This document shows positions 35,472 through 44,625 of a stretch of 64,000 nucleotides of DNA, piece by piece. Below the pieces are notes generated by a model, which saw nothing but the letters and a program-made list of their open reading frames with translations, ran no database searches and had not been told where the DNA came from. The position numbers and the translations under genes are program-made. The DNA comes from Acrocarpospora macrocephala (GTDB taxonomy: Bacteria > Actinomycetota > Actinomycetes > Streptosporangiales > Streptosporangiaceae): positions 28,812-92,811 of the forward strand of contig NZ_BLAE01000043.1 in assembly GCF_009687865.1 (NCBI RefSeq), read 5' to 3'. The number at the start of each line of letters is the position of its first letter. Position 1 is the stretch's first letter.

Positions 35472-37063
35472 GACGAGGTGGTGATGTTGTCGATCCAGCG
35501 CGTCATATACCAGAACGTGTCGAAGCCTTTCAGCGTCATGCCGTCCGCCAGGAAGGCATAGACCTTGGGAGTGAAGAGGGGAACCACCGCGGCGTCCTCA
35601 GCTGTGATCGCCAACGCCTGAAGAAGCATGGTCACCCGCGACGGATCGTCGGTGTCCTTCTTCTGGTAGTCGGCGAGGAGGGCGTTCACTCTGCTGTTGT
35701 CGTACTGCGACGCGTTGCCGAACAATCCGGGTGTCAGCGTGTTGCGCGGGATGTTGATCGGGTCGGGCGTCCCGCCGTTCCACGAGTCGACCGACAGACC
35801 GTCCGCGGTGTGCTTGAAGTAGACGGCGTCGCCGAAGCCCTGCTCATCGAGGGACTTCACGTTGAGCGTGATCCCGATCTTGGCAAGATCTTGAGCCATG
35901 GTCTGCACGATGAGGGACTGGTTCGGATCGCCTTGCGTCACCGGTACCTCGACCTCGAACCCATCGGGGCTGTTCGACTGCTTGAGCTCGGCGCGGGCGG
36001 CGTCGAGGTCGAACGTGAGACCCGCCGCAAAGCCCTCATACGCTTTCTTGACCTCCGCGGCATCGCCGACAGCGGCCATGATCGATTCGGGCACCATGGT
36101 CGGTGCCAGCTCGGCCCGGTTGCCGAACACGCCCTCGGCGAGTGCCTTGCGGTCGATGGCATGGGTGATTGCCCTGCGCACATGGACGTCGTCGAAAGGC
36201 GCCTTCTTCATGTCGAAGTTCACCCGGTAGTACGCCAGGTCGGGCGCCTCCTGTCCGGAGAAGCCGTCGAGTTTCTCAAAGGAGTCGATTTGGCTGAGGG
36301 GCGCGTTGAGGACGCCGTCAGCCTCGCCGGACTGCAGCGTGAGGACCCGGGCGGCGTCATCCTTCGCCGTCTTCATGGTGATTTTCGCGTACGGTGGCTG
36401 CTTGCCCCGATAGCCAGGGCTCGCCACCAGCGTGGTCTCGGACTGGGGAACGAACCGGCTGAAGGCATAAGGCCCGGTCCCGATGTTGGGAACGTCCGGC
36501 GTACCCACCTTGTCGCCGTTCTTGTCGTAGTACGCCTTGCTGACGATGCCCGTCTTGGCGATGGTGTACTGAAACTGAGGATCGGGTGCCATCAACGTGA
36601 TGGTGACCTTGTCGTCGCCGCTCGTCTCGATGCTCTTGACCCGCGCCCAATATGCGGCGCTGTAGGAGGGTGAATCCTTCGCGCTGTGCAGTTCGTAGGA
36701 GAACTTGACGTCCTCCGCCGTCAGCGGAGTCCCGTCGGAGAACTTCACGCCAGGACGAAGCGTGTACTCGTACGCGGTTGCCGACGGACGCGAGACCTGC
36801 TCCGCGAGGTTGGGAACTATAGAACCGTTCTGCTGGTATGCCATGAGCGGCTCGTTGACCAGCAGTTGTCCGGCGAGGAGCGTGGAGGCGGTCTGACGCG
36901 TGTCCCATAAGGCCGGCGTCAACGGCACGATCAAGCTCAGGTCGTTCTTGTCTTTGTCGCCCGAGCTTGAGCCCGAGCACGCCGTGGCGAGCATCGCCAC
37001 GAGGGTCATCGCAGCCGCCAGCGCCTTGGCTCGTCTGGAGTTCATCCATGTCCCATGCATCAT
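35468..37063 (-). CDS. Peptide/nickel-type ABC importer, substrate-binding lipoprotein (family 5)
   Basis: 531 residues from ATG 37063, which has a GAGGAA ribosome-binding site. The N-terminus is a lipoprotein signal peptide with arginines, a hydrophobic core (ALAAAMTLVAMLATAC) and a lipobox ending in Cys. The mature protein has the family-5 pattern: YEYTLRPGVKFSDGTPLTAEDVKFSYEL, then HAIDRKALAEGVFG. It is exported, lipid-anchored and delivers substrate to the DppB/DppC channel. The ligand may be a peptide, glutathione-like conjugate or other small molecule; the adjacent GGT-like gene makes a gamma-glutamyl compound plausible (inference). Confidence 0.94.
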   Translation of the reverse strand: MMHGTWMNSRRAKALAAAMTLVAMLATACSGSSSGDKDKNDLSLIVPLTPALWDTRQTASTLLAGQLLVNEPLMAYQQNGSIVPNLAEQVSRPSATAYEYTLRPGVKFSDGTPLTAEDVKFSYELHSAKDSPSYSAAYWARVKSIETSGDDKVTITLMAPDPQFQYTIAKTGIVSKAYYDKNGDKVGTPDVPNIGTGPYAFSRFVPQSETTLVASPGYRGKQPPYAKITMKTAKDDAARVLTLQSGEADGVLNAPLSQIDSFEKLDGFSGQEAPDLAYYRVNFDMKKAPFDDVHVRRAITHAIDRKALAEGVFGNRAELAPTMVPESIMAAVGDAAEVKKAYEGFAAGLTFDLDAARAELKQSNSPDGFEVEVPVTQGDPNQSLIVQTMAQDLAKIGITLNVKSLDEQGFGDAVYFKHTADGLSVDSWNGGTPDPINIPRNTLTPGLFGNASQYDNSRVNALLADYQKKDTDDPSRVTMLLQALAITAEDAAVVPLFTPKVYAFLADGMTLKGFDTFWYMTRWIDNITTSS

Positions 37064-37244
37064 TCGGTTCCTCTGTGAGATCTGCGGCCGGCTGACTGGG
37101 GCTGGTTCAGACGACGAGCATGAAGAGCAATATGGAGATGATTGCATCCCATTCTGGGTTTGTCGATGACGAAACAGAGACTTAACTCGATCTCTTAGCC
37201 GGTGTCCTCGGCCAGCTCATCGCTGGTCGAGGGCTCTCGACCGA

Positions 37245-39056
37245 TCACCGCCCGACGGCGTAACCCTGCGCGCCTCGGGGGTTGGCCGCCGCGGACAACA
37301 CGCCGGACACCGGGTCTCGGCTAACGGAGGAAAGCCTGCCCAGAGCCCAGTCGCCGGCGCGCGTCACGACATGACCGCGCGCGATCAGAGCCTCGATGAC
37401 GTCGCTGCCCAGACGGTCCTCCACGACCACGCCGCCCGGTGTCCACGTGCGCGGCCAGAAGCTCCCCGGGAAGCTCGTCGTGTGAAACGTCGGCGCCTCG
37501 ATGGCTCGTTGCGGGCTCAACTTGGCGACCAGCGTGTTCACGAGGTACACCACCTGCCACTGATCCTGTTGGTCGCCGCCGGGAGTGCCAAGCGCGCTGA
37601 TGACGGCGCCGTCACGGACGAGCAGCGTCGGCGTGAGTGTGGTTCGCGGACGCCTCCCCGCGCGAAGAGCCGAGGGGCTTTCTCGGTCGAGCCATGACAT
37701 CTGCAGCCGAGTGCCGATCGCGAAACCCAGACCGGGGATCGTGGGCGAGGACTGCAGCCAGCCGCCGGAGGGTGTCGCCGATATCGCGTTGCCCCAGCGA
37801 TCGATGATGTCGACATGGCACGTATCGCCCTGGGTCGCGCCGGAGACCGACACCGTCGGCTCACCGACGCTCGTGTGAAGGGCCGCTAGATCATTCGTGA
37901 GCTCGAATGGCATGAGCCGAGGCTGAGCACGGCCGCCGAGCCGCCCGGGACGGATCTCGTGGGACGCCGTCGAAGTGATCAGCCCACGCCTCTCCCGCGC
38001 GTACTCGGCGGACAGCAGGTAATCCAGGTCGGCCGCCGACAGGTCCTCGCCGTAGTACGCCTCCCGGTCGGCCATCGCCAGCTTGAGCGCCTCGACGACG
38101 TGGTGCACCCCAAGGTCTGTGGATAAGTCGAGCGCGTCATCACGGAAGCCGTCGAGGATGGCAAGTGTCTGAAGGAGCACCGGGCCTTGCGACCAGGCGC
38201 CCGCCTTGAGTACCTGCGTTCCCCGGAATGTCCCGGTCACGGGCGCCTCGTACGTGGCCGTGAACGCTGACATGTCGTCGGCGGTCAGCACACCGCGATG
38301 CACGGATCCTGACGAGTGCAGATGCGGCGTCGATCTGACAAACGCATCGATACATTCGGCCACGAACCCAGATCCCCAGATCGAACGTGCGCGATCGATC
38401 CGATCGACGCGACTCGCCGATGGTCCCGCCGCGACGGAAGCCTCCGCCACGAGTCGGGACATGGTGCGCGCATACGACTCGTTGCGGACGACCTGCCCGG
38501 GCTCTGGTGGCACTCCGCCCGGCAGCCACAGCTCAGCCGAGGTCGGCCAGCTGTCGCGAAACAGTGGCGCCACGACGGCGAGCACCTGCGCGGCGCGGGC
38601 AATGATTCGATGACCAGTCGAGGCGTAGTGAATGGCGTAGTCCAGTACGTCGCAAAGCTCCCACGTTCCATGGTCACGAAGCAGGAGCAGCCACGCGTCC
38701 ACCGCCCCCGGCACGGCCGCGGCGAGCGCTCCAGCACCGGGAACTATGTCCAGCCCCTCGGACTTGAAGTGCTCGATCGACGCACCTCGCGGAGCTGGGC
38801 CCTGCCCCACCAGCACCCGTGCCGGCGCTCCCACCGGCGCGACCAGCGCGACCATGTCGCCACCCGGTCCGTTGAGGTGCGGCTCAACCACGTGGAGCAC
38901 GAAGGCCGCGGCAACGGCCGCGTCGAACGCGTTGCCACCTCGCTCGAGCACAGACTGCGCGGTGGATGAACCCAACCAGTGGGTCGACGCGCACATGCCG
39001 AAGGACCCACTCAGGTCGGGGCGAGCCTGGAAGGCCTCATCGGAGTTCCTCGTCAC
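37245..39056 (-). CDS. Gamma-glutamyltransferase-family protein
   Basis: 603 residues of the Ntn-hydrolase GGT fold, without an evident signal peptide. The large-subunit region has NAFDAAVAAAFVLHVVEPHLNGPGGDMVALV. The probable autocatalytic cleavage site and nucleophile Thr is in GATQGDTCHVDIIDRWGNAIS, where most relatives read D-T-T-H. A GTPGGDQQDQWQVVY stretch binds substrate near the end. The protein could hydrolyse or transfer gamma-glutamyl groups, or belong to an amidohydrolase-like branch of the family. It is transcribed toward the ABC importer, 181 bp upstream of the binding-protein gene. Confidence 0.88.
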   Translation of the reverse strand: MTRNSDEAFQARPDLSGSFGMCASTHWLGSSTAQSVLERGGNAFDAAVAAAFVLHVVEPHLNGPGGDMVALVAPVGAPARVLVGQGPAPRGASIEHFKSEGLDIVPGAGALAAAVPGAVDAWLLLLRDHGTWELCDVLDYAIHYASTGHRIIARAAQVLAVVAPLFRDSWPTSAELWLPGGVPPEPGQVVRNESYARTMSRLVAEASVAAGPSASRVDRIDRARSIWGSGFVAECIDAFVRSTPHLHSSGSVHRGVLTADDMSAFTATYEAPVTGTFRGTQVLKAGAWSQGPVLLQTLAILDGFRDDALDLSTDLGVHHVVEALKLAMADREAYYGEDLSAADLDYLLSAEYARERRGLITSTASHEIRPGRLGGRAQPRLMPFELTNDLAALHTSVGEPTVSVSGATQGDTCHVDIIDRWGNAISATPSGGWLQSSPTIPGLGFAIGTRLQMSWLDRESPSALRAGRRPRTTLTPTLLVRDGAVISALGTPGGDQQDQWQVVYLVNTLVAKLSPQRAIEAPTFHTTSFPGSFWPRTWTPGGVVVEDRLGSDVIEALIARGHVVTRAGDWALGRLSSVSRDPVSGVLSAAANPRGAQGYAVGR

Positions 39057-39077
39057 TTCTTGTCCCTTCGCAGGATC

Positions 39078-39106
39078 TGCATCTAAAGTGCACTATATTG
39101 GATGCA
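39078..39106. promoter_or_regulatory. Candidate operator shared with the GntR gene (TGCATC...GATGCA)
   Basis: TGCATC (39078-39083) and GATGCA (39101-39106) form an inverted pair between the divergent GGT and cupin genes. The right arm lies in ATTGGATGCA (39097-39106), which recurs exactly at 41270-41279 upstream of the GntR regulator gene. Shared sites in both promoters suggest binding by that regulator. No promoter elements were resolved with confidence. Confidence 0.35.
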
Positions 39107-39186
39107 ATAGTAGCCACATCGAAGTGACGACAGATGTTCACCGTGCTCGTCACGGACCCGTCGAAACCTCCAAAGGAGCAGGATCC

Positions 39187-39630
39187 ATGACGGACGCCGC
39201 AAACAACGACTCAGTGTCGGGCTTCCCCACCACCCCCGGTGACGAGCTGATCTTCGAGAACGACCGCGTGCGGGTATGGGCCATGAACCTCGAGCCAGGA
39301 GGGATGTTCGACTTCCACGTGCACGAGCACGACCATCTGATCCTGTGGCCCGATGCCGGTCGCGCGCAGGGACAGGAATACGGACAGGACGACTGGCACA
39401 TCATCCAGAACGCCGAACGAGGCTTCGCGATCTTCAAGACATTGGGACGAAGCGGCCCCCTTCCCCCGCACCGTCTGCGCAACCTCGAGGACCACGCCGT
39501 CACGCACTACATCATCGAGCTGATCAGCGAGGAGTCCCCCTCCGAAGGTCCGCTTCCCACCCAGACCAATGGCCGGGGAACCACCACTCGACCGCACACT
39601 GTCGTGACGACCGACGCCGACGGCCGCTGA
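39187..39630 (+). CDS. Cupin-fold small protein
   Basis: 147 residues from ATG 39187, preceded by an AAAGGAG ribosome-binding site; the longer open frame upstream is a shadow of the GGT gene. The sequence VRVWAMNLEPGGMFDFHVHEHDHLILWPD has the H-x-H...E/H arrangement of the first cupin motif. ITELISE-like strands follow (THYIIELISEES). The fold suggests a metal-dependent lyase, dioxygenase or binding protein, but the exact reaction is not predictable. It is the first gene of a plus-strand group with the MFS exporter and GntR regulator. Confidence 0.78.
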   Translation: MTDAANNDSVSGFPTTPGDELIFENDRVRVWAMNLEPGGMFDFHVHEHDHLILWPDAGRAQGQEYGQDDWHIIQNAERGFAIFKTLGRSGPLPPHRLRNLEDHAVTHYIIELISEESPSEGPLPTQTNGRGTTTRPHTVVTTDADGR

Positions 39631-39713
39631 GCGTGCGCTTTCCACGCGTCCACGGACGTTCCGCGCCGCCCACCGTGGGGTGCACGGCGTGAAGCGGATC
39701 GCGGCATAACCCG

Positions 39714-41192
39714 GTGTCCGCTTGCCGGGGGAAGCCCAGCCATCATCTGACCTTCGCCGTGCTCGCGGTCTCAGTCACCGGCTTCGCACTTCTTCAGTCC
39801 CTCGTGACGCCAGTGCTGTCAGAGATCCAGGCGAATCTGCACACCGATCAGAAGACCGTGACGTGGGTCCTGACCGGCTACCTGCTGGCGGCGTCCATCT
39901 GCACTCCCATCGTGGGCCGCGTCGGCGACAGAGTCGGCAAGAAACGCGTGCTGGTCACCGTGCTCGTCGGCCTGTCCATCGGATCACTCGTGGCCGGCCT
40001 GGCGACCAGTATCGGCCCCATGATCATCGGCCGCGTGATCCAGGGCGTCGGTGGAGGTGTGCTGCCGCTGGCATTCGGGATCGTCCGCGACGAATTCCCA
40101 GAGCGGAAGATCCCAGGGGCGGTCGGCATCCTTGCCTCACTTGGCGCGGTCGGCGGCGGTATCGGCATCGTGCTGGCCGGTCCGATCGTCGACACGCTCG
40201 GGTACCACTGGCTCTTCTGGCTGCCCATGATCGTCACAATCCTCGCGGCGATCGTCGCTCATGCGATCATCCCCGAGTCGCTCGTCCGGACCCCCAGCAA
40301 GATCAGCTTGCTCCCCGCGCTGCTCCTGTCGACGTGGTTGGTCTGCCTGCTGCTTGCCCTGAGCCAGGGCGGCGACTGGGGCTGGACCTCTGGCCGTACC
40401 ATTGCCTTGACCGTCGCCTCACTCGCGGTGGCGGCTGCGTGGGTGTGGGTAGAGAAACGCTCAGCGTCGCCGCTCATCGACATGGACATGATGCGGCTGC
40501 CGGCGGTCTGGACAGCCAATAGCGTCGCTCTGCTCGTCGGGTTCGCCATGTACGCGGCGTACGCGTTCCTTCCCCAGTTCGCCCAGACACCCGGCACGGC
40601 CGGCTACGGCTTCGGCGCGTCCATCACGGAGTCCGGCCTGATCCTGCTGCCCATGGCAGTCACGATGTTCGTCGTTGGTCTGCTATCCGGCACGCTGGTG
40701 CGACTGATCGGTCCCAAGGTAGTTGTCGTGACCGGTTGCCTCGTCTCCGCCTCGTCAATGGCAGCCCTGGCGTTGGCGCACGATGAGAAGTGGGAGCACT
40801 ACCTGGCCAATGCGATCATAGGGGTGGGCGTCGGGTTGGTGCTCTCCTGTCTGTCCAACCTCATCGTCGCCGCGGTACCGCAGGAGCAAACTGGTGTCGC
40901 CAGCGGGATCAACGCCAACATCCGGACGATCGGCGGCTCCATAGGCGCCGCGGTCATGGCCGGCCTCGTCACGTCCAGCCTTCTCCCGAACGGCTTGCCG
41001 CGAGAAGCCGGCTACACCAACGGCTTTCTCGCCCTCGCGGGTGCGTTCGTCCTCGCGGCCTCCGTTGCCCTGCTGATCCCACGCGCCGGCCGACGCGGCG
41101 TCGAGAAAGACCTCACCGGTGAGCCCGAGCACCCCGAGCTGGGGCTGGTCGCTGCCGAACCTGCGGCTGGCGGAAGCCCGAGCAGTGGCTGA
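39714..41192 (+). CDS. MFS transporter, DHA2-like family
   Basis: 492 residues with about 14 membrane segments. Motif A is IVGRVGDRVGKKRVLVTVL after TM2. The region IVRDEFPERKIPGAVGILASLGAVGGGIGIVLAGPIVD contains the antiporter-type motif C. It starts at GTG 39714 with no clear ribosome-binding site, so the start could be a few codons off. It should export or import a small compound with protons. It sits between the cupin and GntR genes and is probably controlled by the latter. Confidence 0.9.
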   Translation: MSACRGKPSHHLTFAVLAVSVTGFALLQSLVTPVLSEIQANLHTDQKTVTWVLTGYLLAASICTPIVGRVGDRVGKKRVLVTVLVGLSIGSLVAGLATSIGPMIIGRVIQGVGGGVLPLAFGIVRDEFPERKIPGAVGILASLGAVGGGIGIVLAGPIVDTLGYHWLFWLPMIVTILAAIVAHAIIPESLVRTPSKISLLPALLLSTWLVCLLLALSQGGDWGWTSGRTIALTVASLAVAAAWVWVEKRSASPLIDMDMMRLPAVWTANSVALLVGFAMYAAYAFLPQFAQTPGTAGYGFGASITESGLILLPMAVTMFVVGLLSGTLVRLIGPKVVVVTGCLVSASSMAALALAHDEKWEHYLANAIIGVGVGLVLSCLSNLIVAAVPQEQTGVASGINANIRTIGGSIGAAVMAGLVTSSLLPNGLPREAGYTNGFLALAGAFVLAASVALLIPRAGRRGVEKDLTGEPEHPELGLVAAEPAAGGSPSSG

Positions 41193-41269
41193 TCAATGTG
41201 GCTGATCGATGGCGAAAGACCCTGGGTACAGCTGAGCCCGCTACCCCTTCCGCATCTCGTACGTTCATA

Positions 41270-41279
41270 ATTGGATGCA
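41270..41279. promoter_or_regulatory. Second copy of the ATTGGATGCA motif
   Basis: ATTGGATGCA 101 bp upstream of the GntR start repeats the motif at 39097-39106. Here it continues as GATGCATC, a perfect 8-bp palindrome. It is a candidate site for autoregulation by the GntR protein. Confidence 0.35.
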
Positions 41280-41379
41280 TCATCGTCGCCCGCTGCGGCC
41301 AAACGGGATGTCCTGGTCGAGCGACCGGCAGCGATACCGTTTCGCCGACAAAGCAGTCAACTCTTCTTAAAGGGACCCC

Positions 41380-42105
41380 ATGGCAACTTTTCCATCTGCC
41401 AACTTTTCGCAAGGGCCTCCGGGAGAATCCATCAGCGACCGCATCGTCGCGGTCCTGCAACGCCGGATCCTTGCCGGGGAAATCCCCATCGGCGCGTGGC
41501 TTCGTCACGGAGCCCTCGCCGAGGAGTTCGGCATCAGCCGAACGCCCGTGCGTGAGGCGTTGCGGATCCTGAACGCGCAAGGCATCGTGACGATCGATCT
41601 CCATCGAGGTGCCAGGGTCAACGGGCACTCAGGAAAGGACATCCGGGAGATCGGCGCGGTCCGCGCGGAGCTGGAGGGCTACGCGGCCGAGCTTGCGACC
41701 GAGCGGATCAACGATGCCCAGCTGAAGCGGATGCAGGAGGCATGGCAGGGATTCGGAGAACTGATCCAGCAGTTCGACGGCACTGAGGAGGACCAGCAGC
41801 GTCAGGCGCAACAATGGGCGGAGTCAAACCACGCTTTCCATTCCGTCATTGTTGAAGCCTCCGGAAATCACCAGCTTGAGCTGACCATCGCCGAGCTCAG
41901 GCGACGCCTTCCGCACAATCTGTCTTACGCCGCGTACGCCGGCAACGCGCGCCTGCTGCGCCGCAATCTCGAGCAACACGAAGGCATCGCCGCCGCGATC
42001 ATCGGCCACAACGCGCGCCTTGCGCGAAAGCTGATGACAGCACACCTCCGAGCATCCAATGAAGCCACCGCGCGGTGGGTGGAGAACAGAGGGTCCCGCG
42101 TCTGA
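41380..42105 (+). CDS. GntR-family regulator, FadR/FCD subfamily
   Basis: 241 residues from ATG 41380 with an AAAGGG ribosome-binding site. The winged helix reads LRHGALAEEFGISRTPVREALRILNAQGIV, the standard GntR recognition region. The remainder is an alpha-helical FCD effector domain (IGAVRAELEGYAAELATERI, then NHAFHSVIVEASGNHQL). FCD regulators usually respond to small organic acids or amino-acid-like ligands. It is downstream of the cupin and MFS genes and is the probable local regulator of the GGT/ABC/cupin block. Array remnants begin about 90 bp after its stop. Confidence 0.92.
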   Translation: MATFPSANFSQGPPGESISDRIVAVLQRRILAGEIPIGAWLRHGALAEEFGISRTPVREALRILNAQGIVTIDLHRGARVNGHSGKDIREIGAVRAELEGYAAELATERINDAQLKRMQEAWQGFGELIQQFDGTEEDQQRQAQQWAESNHAFHSVIVEASGNHQLELTIAELRRRLPHNLSYAAYAGNARLLRRNLEQHEGIAAAIIGHNARLARKLMTAHLRASNEATARWVENRGSRV

Positions 42106-42256
42106 GAGCGATCCCTTGCCACGTACTTGATGCTCAGCCAGCGCGCGCACAGCCCCACCTACTGAGCATGCTCCTTTTCCAGCGATGGGTGCGGTGGCGT
42201 GGGGGTTGCGTCCACGGGGGTGGTGTACGAGTTTCCACTGGTCGTAGGCGTGACGT

Positions 42257-42708
42257 CGGAACCCCACGCACGCGGGGATGGTCCCTACCATGAGTAACGA
42301 AGTGCGGGCATGCCGTGCTCCCCGCGCACGCGGGGATGGTCCCACCGAGCCGCCGGGGGAATTCACCCTCACCGTGTGCGCCCCGCGCACGCGGGGATGG
42401 TCCCGTGACCGCGATCAACCCACAGGCTGAACCGTCGTGCTCCCCACGCACGCGGGGATGGTCCCACACCAGGGCTGGTGGGGATCTGGACGTGATTGTG
42501 CGCCCCGCGCACGCGGGGATGGTCCCCTTCGCGTGGCCATGAACGGCGGCGTCGTGACGTGCTCCCCGCGCACGCGGGGATGGTCCCTCCGAAGCCACCA
42601 GCGCATCGGCCGCCACCTTGTGCTCCCCGCGCAGTCGGGGATGGTCCCAGCGCAGCAAATGCCTGGATGAGGTCCGATGCGTCCCGCCGCGCACGCGGGG
42701 CTGGTCGG
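42257..42708 (+). CRISPR. Leaderless relic type I-E CRISPR array, 8 repeats
   Basis: Repeats begin at 42257, 42315, 42376, 42437, 42498, 42559, 42620 and 42680 with 58-61 bp spacing. The core is the hairpin CCCCGC-GCAC-GCGGGG followed by ATGGTCCC. The first and last repeats are strongly degenerate and internal ones carry substitutions (for example CGCCCC at 42376 and 42498, GCAGTCGGGG at 42620). A still more decayed copy may lie at about 42198. The leader shared by the other arrays is absent. The decay and lack of a leader suggest an inactive old array. Confidence 0.93.
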
Positions 42709-42781
42709 CCGTCGTCCCCTGCTCGTACCAGCCGGTCAGTTGCGGAGATCTAGAACGGTTGACGGCAGCCGGACCGGGGGC

Positions 42782-42991
42782 TTATCGGTATGGCTTCGGC
42801 GTTCGGTCCAAGGTTTCCACAACGTCCATAGCGGGCGTAACCGCCAACGCCCGGAGAAGTTGCCCTGCACCTGCTGCCGCGTCGCCAAGATGCCCTTCAG
42901 TCAAGGACGGCTCCAACCCGCGTTCACGGAGAAGTACGGCTACTTCCTCGATTAGATGATATGGGTTGTAGTACTGGCGTTCATCGCTCAT
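42782..42991 (-). CDS. Small hypothetical protein downstream of purC
   Basis: 69 residues from ATG 42991, with a strong AGAGGAG ribosome-binding site eight bases ahead, 12 bp after the purC stop. It begins MSDERQYYNPYHLIEEVAVLL and is acidic and helical (EVAVLLRERGLEP, AGQLLRALAVTP). No known family is recognised. The close spacing makes it the third cistron of a GntR-purC operon. It abuts the CRISPR relic on its 3' side. Confidence 0.65.
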   Translation of the reverse strand: MSDERQYYNPYHLIEEVAVLLRERGLEPSLTEGHLGDAAAGAGQLLRALAVTPAMDVVETLDRTPKPYR

Positions 42992-43003
42992 GAGGTTTCT
43001 CCT

Positions 43004-43834
43004 CTACCAGGTTTTGCCCGTAATACGCTCGTAAGCGTCGATATAGCGGGCTCGGGTCGCGTCCACGATCCTTTGGGGAACTTCCGGTGCAGGCGCTTTC
43101 TTGTTCCATCCAGTTCCGGCAGCCCAGTCACGAACAAACTGCTTGTCGAACGCAAATTGCGTTCGTCCAGGTTCCCATTCGGCCAACGGCCAGAATCGCG
43201 AGGAGTCCGAAGTTAGAACTTCATCGCCGAGCACCAGATTGCCATCTGGATCGCGCCCGAACTCAAGCTTCGTATCTGCGATAATGATGCCGCGCGCAAG
43301 GGCTATTTCGGCCCCGCGCTTATAGATGCCAAGCGTGATCCGACGAAGTTCTTCGGCCGTAGCCGTACCCTCCTGTGCTATGACGTCACCGAAGGTAACG
43401 AACTCATCGTGTGCGCCAATACTGGCTTTCGTGGTCGGAGTGAAAACTGGTTCGGGAAGTCGTGAACCTTCAACCAAGCCAGCTGGAAGCGGAACGCCTG
43501 ATATAGAACCGTCCCGTTCGTATTCCTGCAGGCCAAGACCGGCAAGGTAGCCCCGGGCAATGCATTCGATCTGGACCATGTTCAAGCGTCGACACCGAAT
43601 GGCGCGGCCTTTGAACTCATCAGGCACGTCATTCGCCGAAATGACGTGGTTTGGAACTAGGTCTGCCAGCTGCTCGAACCACCAGAGCGAGAGCTGAGTC
43701 AGTATCTTTCCCTTGTCTGGAATTGGTGTGGGGAGAATTACGTCGTACACCGACACGCGGTCTGATGCTACGAGGATGACGTCGCCGTCATCCTCGTAGA
43801 CATCGCGGACTTTCCCAGAGTGAATCAGCTTCAA
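43004..43834 (-). CDS. purC: Phosphoribosylaminoimidazole-succinocarboxamide synthase (SAICAR synthase)
   Basis: 276 residues, full length for PurC. The N-terminal motif KLIHSGKVRDVYE binds ATP. VASDRVSVYDVILPTPIPDKGKILT and IECIARGYLAGLGLQEY are substrate-site signatures, and ADTKLEFGRD is the metal-site motif. The enzyme joins aspartate to CAIR in purine synthesis. Its start overlaps the GntR gene stop by 4 nt, so it is coupled to that regulator. A purC under a GntR/UTRA regulator next to CRISPR arrays is not the usual pur-cluster setting. It could be a second copy, which this window cannot decide. Confidence 0.95.
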   Translation of the reverse strand: MKLIHSGKVRDVYEDDGDVILVASDRVSVYDVILPTPIPDKGKILTQLSLWWFEQLADLVPNHVISANDVPDEFKGRAIRCRRLNMVQIECIARGYLAGLGLQEYERDGSISGVPLPAGLVEGSRLPEPVFTPTTKASIGAHDEFVTFGDVIAQEGTATAEELRRITLGIYKRGAEIALARGIIIADTKLEFGRDPDGNLVLGDEVLTSDSSRFWPLAEWEPGRTQFAFDKQFVRDWAAGTGWNKKAPAPEVPQRIVDATRARYIDAYERITGKTW

Positions 43835-44595
43835 TGTGCCACCTCTTCCGTTAGTGCGTATTCATATGAGGACCAGCGTTCGCCAATGGTTACGTACTCG
43901 CCATATTCAATGACCCCGCCGTCTTGGTCGTACAACCAATTGCGCCCTCGGAGGACCGGCGTTCCAGCTGGGATACCCAGATCGGCAGAATCCTGCTCCG
44001 TAGCCGCGTCCGCGCAAAGCTGGTCACGACCCGAGACCGCGATCCGCCCTGTTTGCTCTTGGATATAGCCGGGCGTCCCCTGGATAAGCCGCCCCAAATG
44101 AAGGAGCTTGGGTGCAGCCTCGACCAGAGCTCCATCGAACCATGACACAGACGCAGATACCGGCGTCTCTGTGTCTGTGTTCAAGGTGACGCGATGGCGA
44201 CGGATGACGGGTCCCCCGGTGATCACACCAAGAGCGTTGGCAACTTGTTCGGATGCCGTCACAAGTTCGGCCGACGTGATTCGTGCTGCCTCGTTCGCCG
44301 GATAGATCCGCCCGGTACGGCGCATAGATCGGAAGCGATCCTTCGGCGCGGTGTGTTGGCTCTGGATCGTGCTCACGACGGTCCCGATGCCAGGGACTGC
44401 CTTCACCAGCCCCTCAGACCGCAGGCCAGCAAGGACCTTGGTAGCCGTGGCAAGCGCGATCCCCCAGTCCTTGGCGATCTGGCGCGCGGAGGGGATGGCT
44501 TGGCCGTCCTTGATTGCGCCTGACTGGATCTCTCCCCGGATGTGATTGATGACCTGCACGTATATCGGCTCCTGTCGCTGGATCTTCGGTGGCAT
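43831..44595 (-). CDS. GntR-family regulator with UTRA domain (HutC subfamily)
   Basis: 254 residues from ATG 44595, preceded by GAGGAGG; an upstream extension in the same frame is not supported. The winged helix is EPIYVQVINHIRGEIQSGAI, then PSARQIAKDWGIALATATKVL. The UTRA ligand-binding domain has TGGPVIRRHRVTLNTDTETPV and ends EYVTIGERWSSYEYALTEEV. It is co-translated with purC. Inverted copies of TTCTAGTACACCGT at 44626 and 44707 flank the divergent promoter and are probable operators, implying autoregulation and control of the rightward genes. The effector is unknown. Confidence 0.92.
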   Translation of the reverse strand: MPPKIQRQEPIYVQVINHIRGEIQSGAIKDGQAIPSARQIAKDWGIALATATKVLAGLRSEGLVKAVPGIGTVVSTIQSQHTAPKDRFRSMRRTGRIYPANEAARITSAELVTASEQVANALGVITGGPVIRRHRVTLNTDTETPVSASVSWFDGALVEAAPKLLHLGRLIQGTPGYIQEQTGRIAVSGRDQLCADAATEQDSADLGIPAGTPVLRGRNWLYDQDGGVIEYGEYVTIGERWSSYEYALTEEVAH

Positions 44596-44625
44596 GCTGC
44601 CCTCCTCGAATCGGTCAGTCGTGCG

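Noticed and set aside
42106..42256. Checked for a CRISPR leader ahead of the 8-repeat relic
   Set aside because: The shared leader blocks (GAAGTGCTCAAAA, GCAGGTCAGCGAG) are absent.
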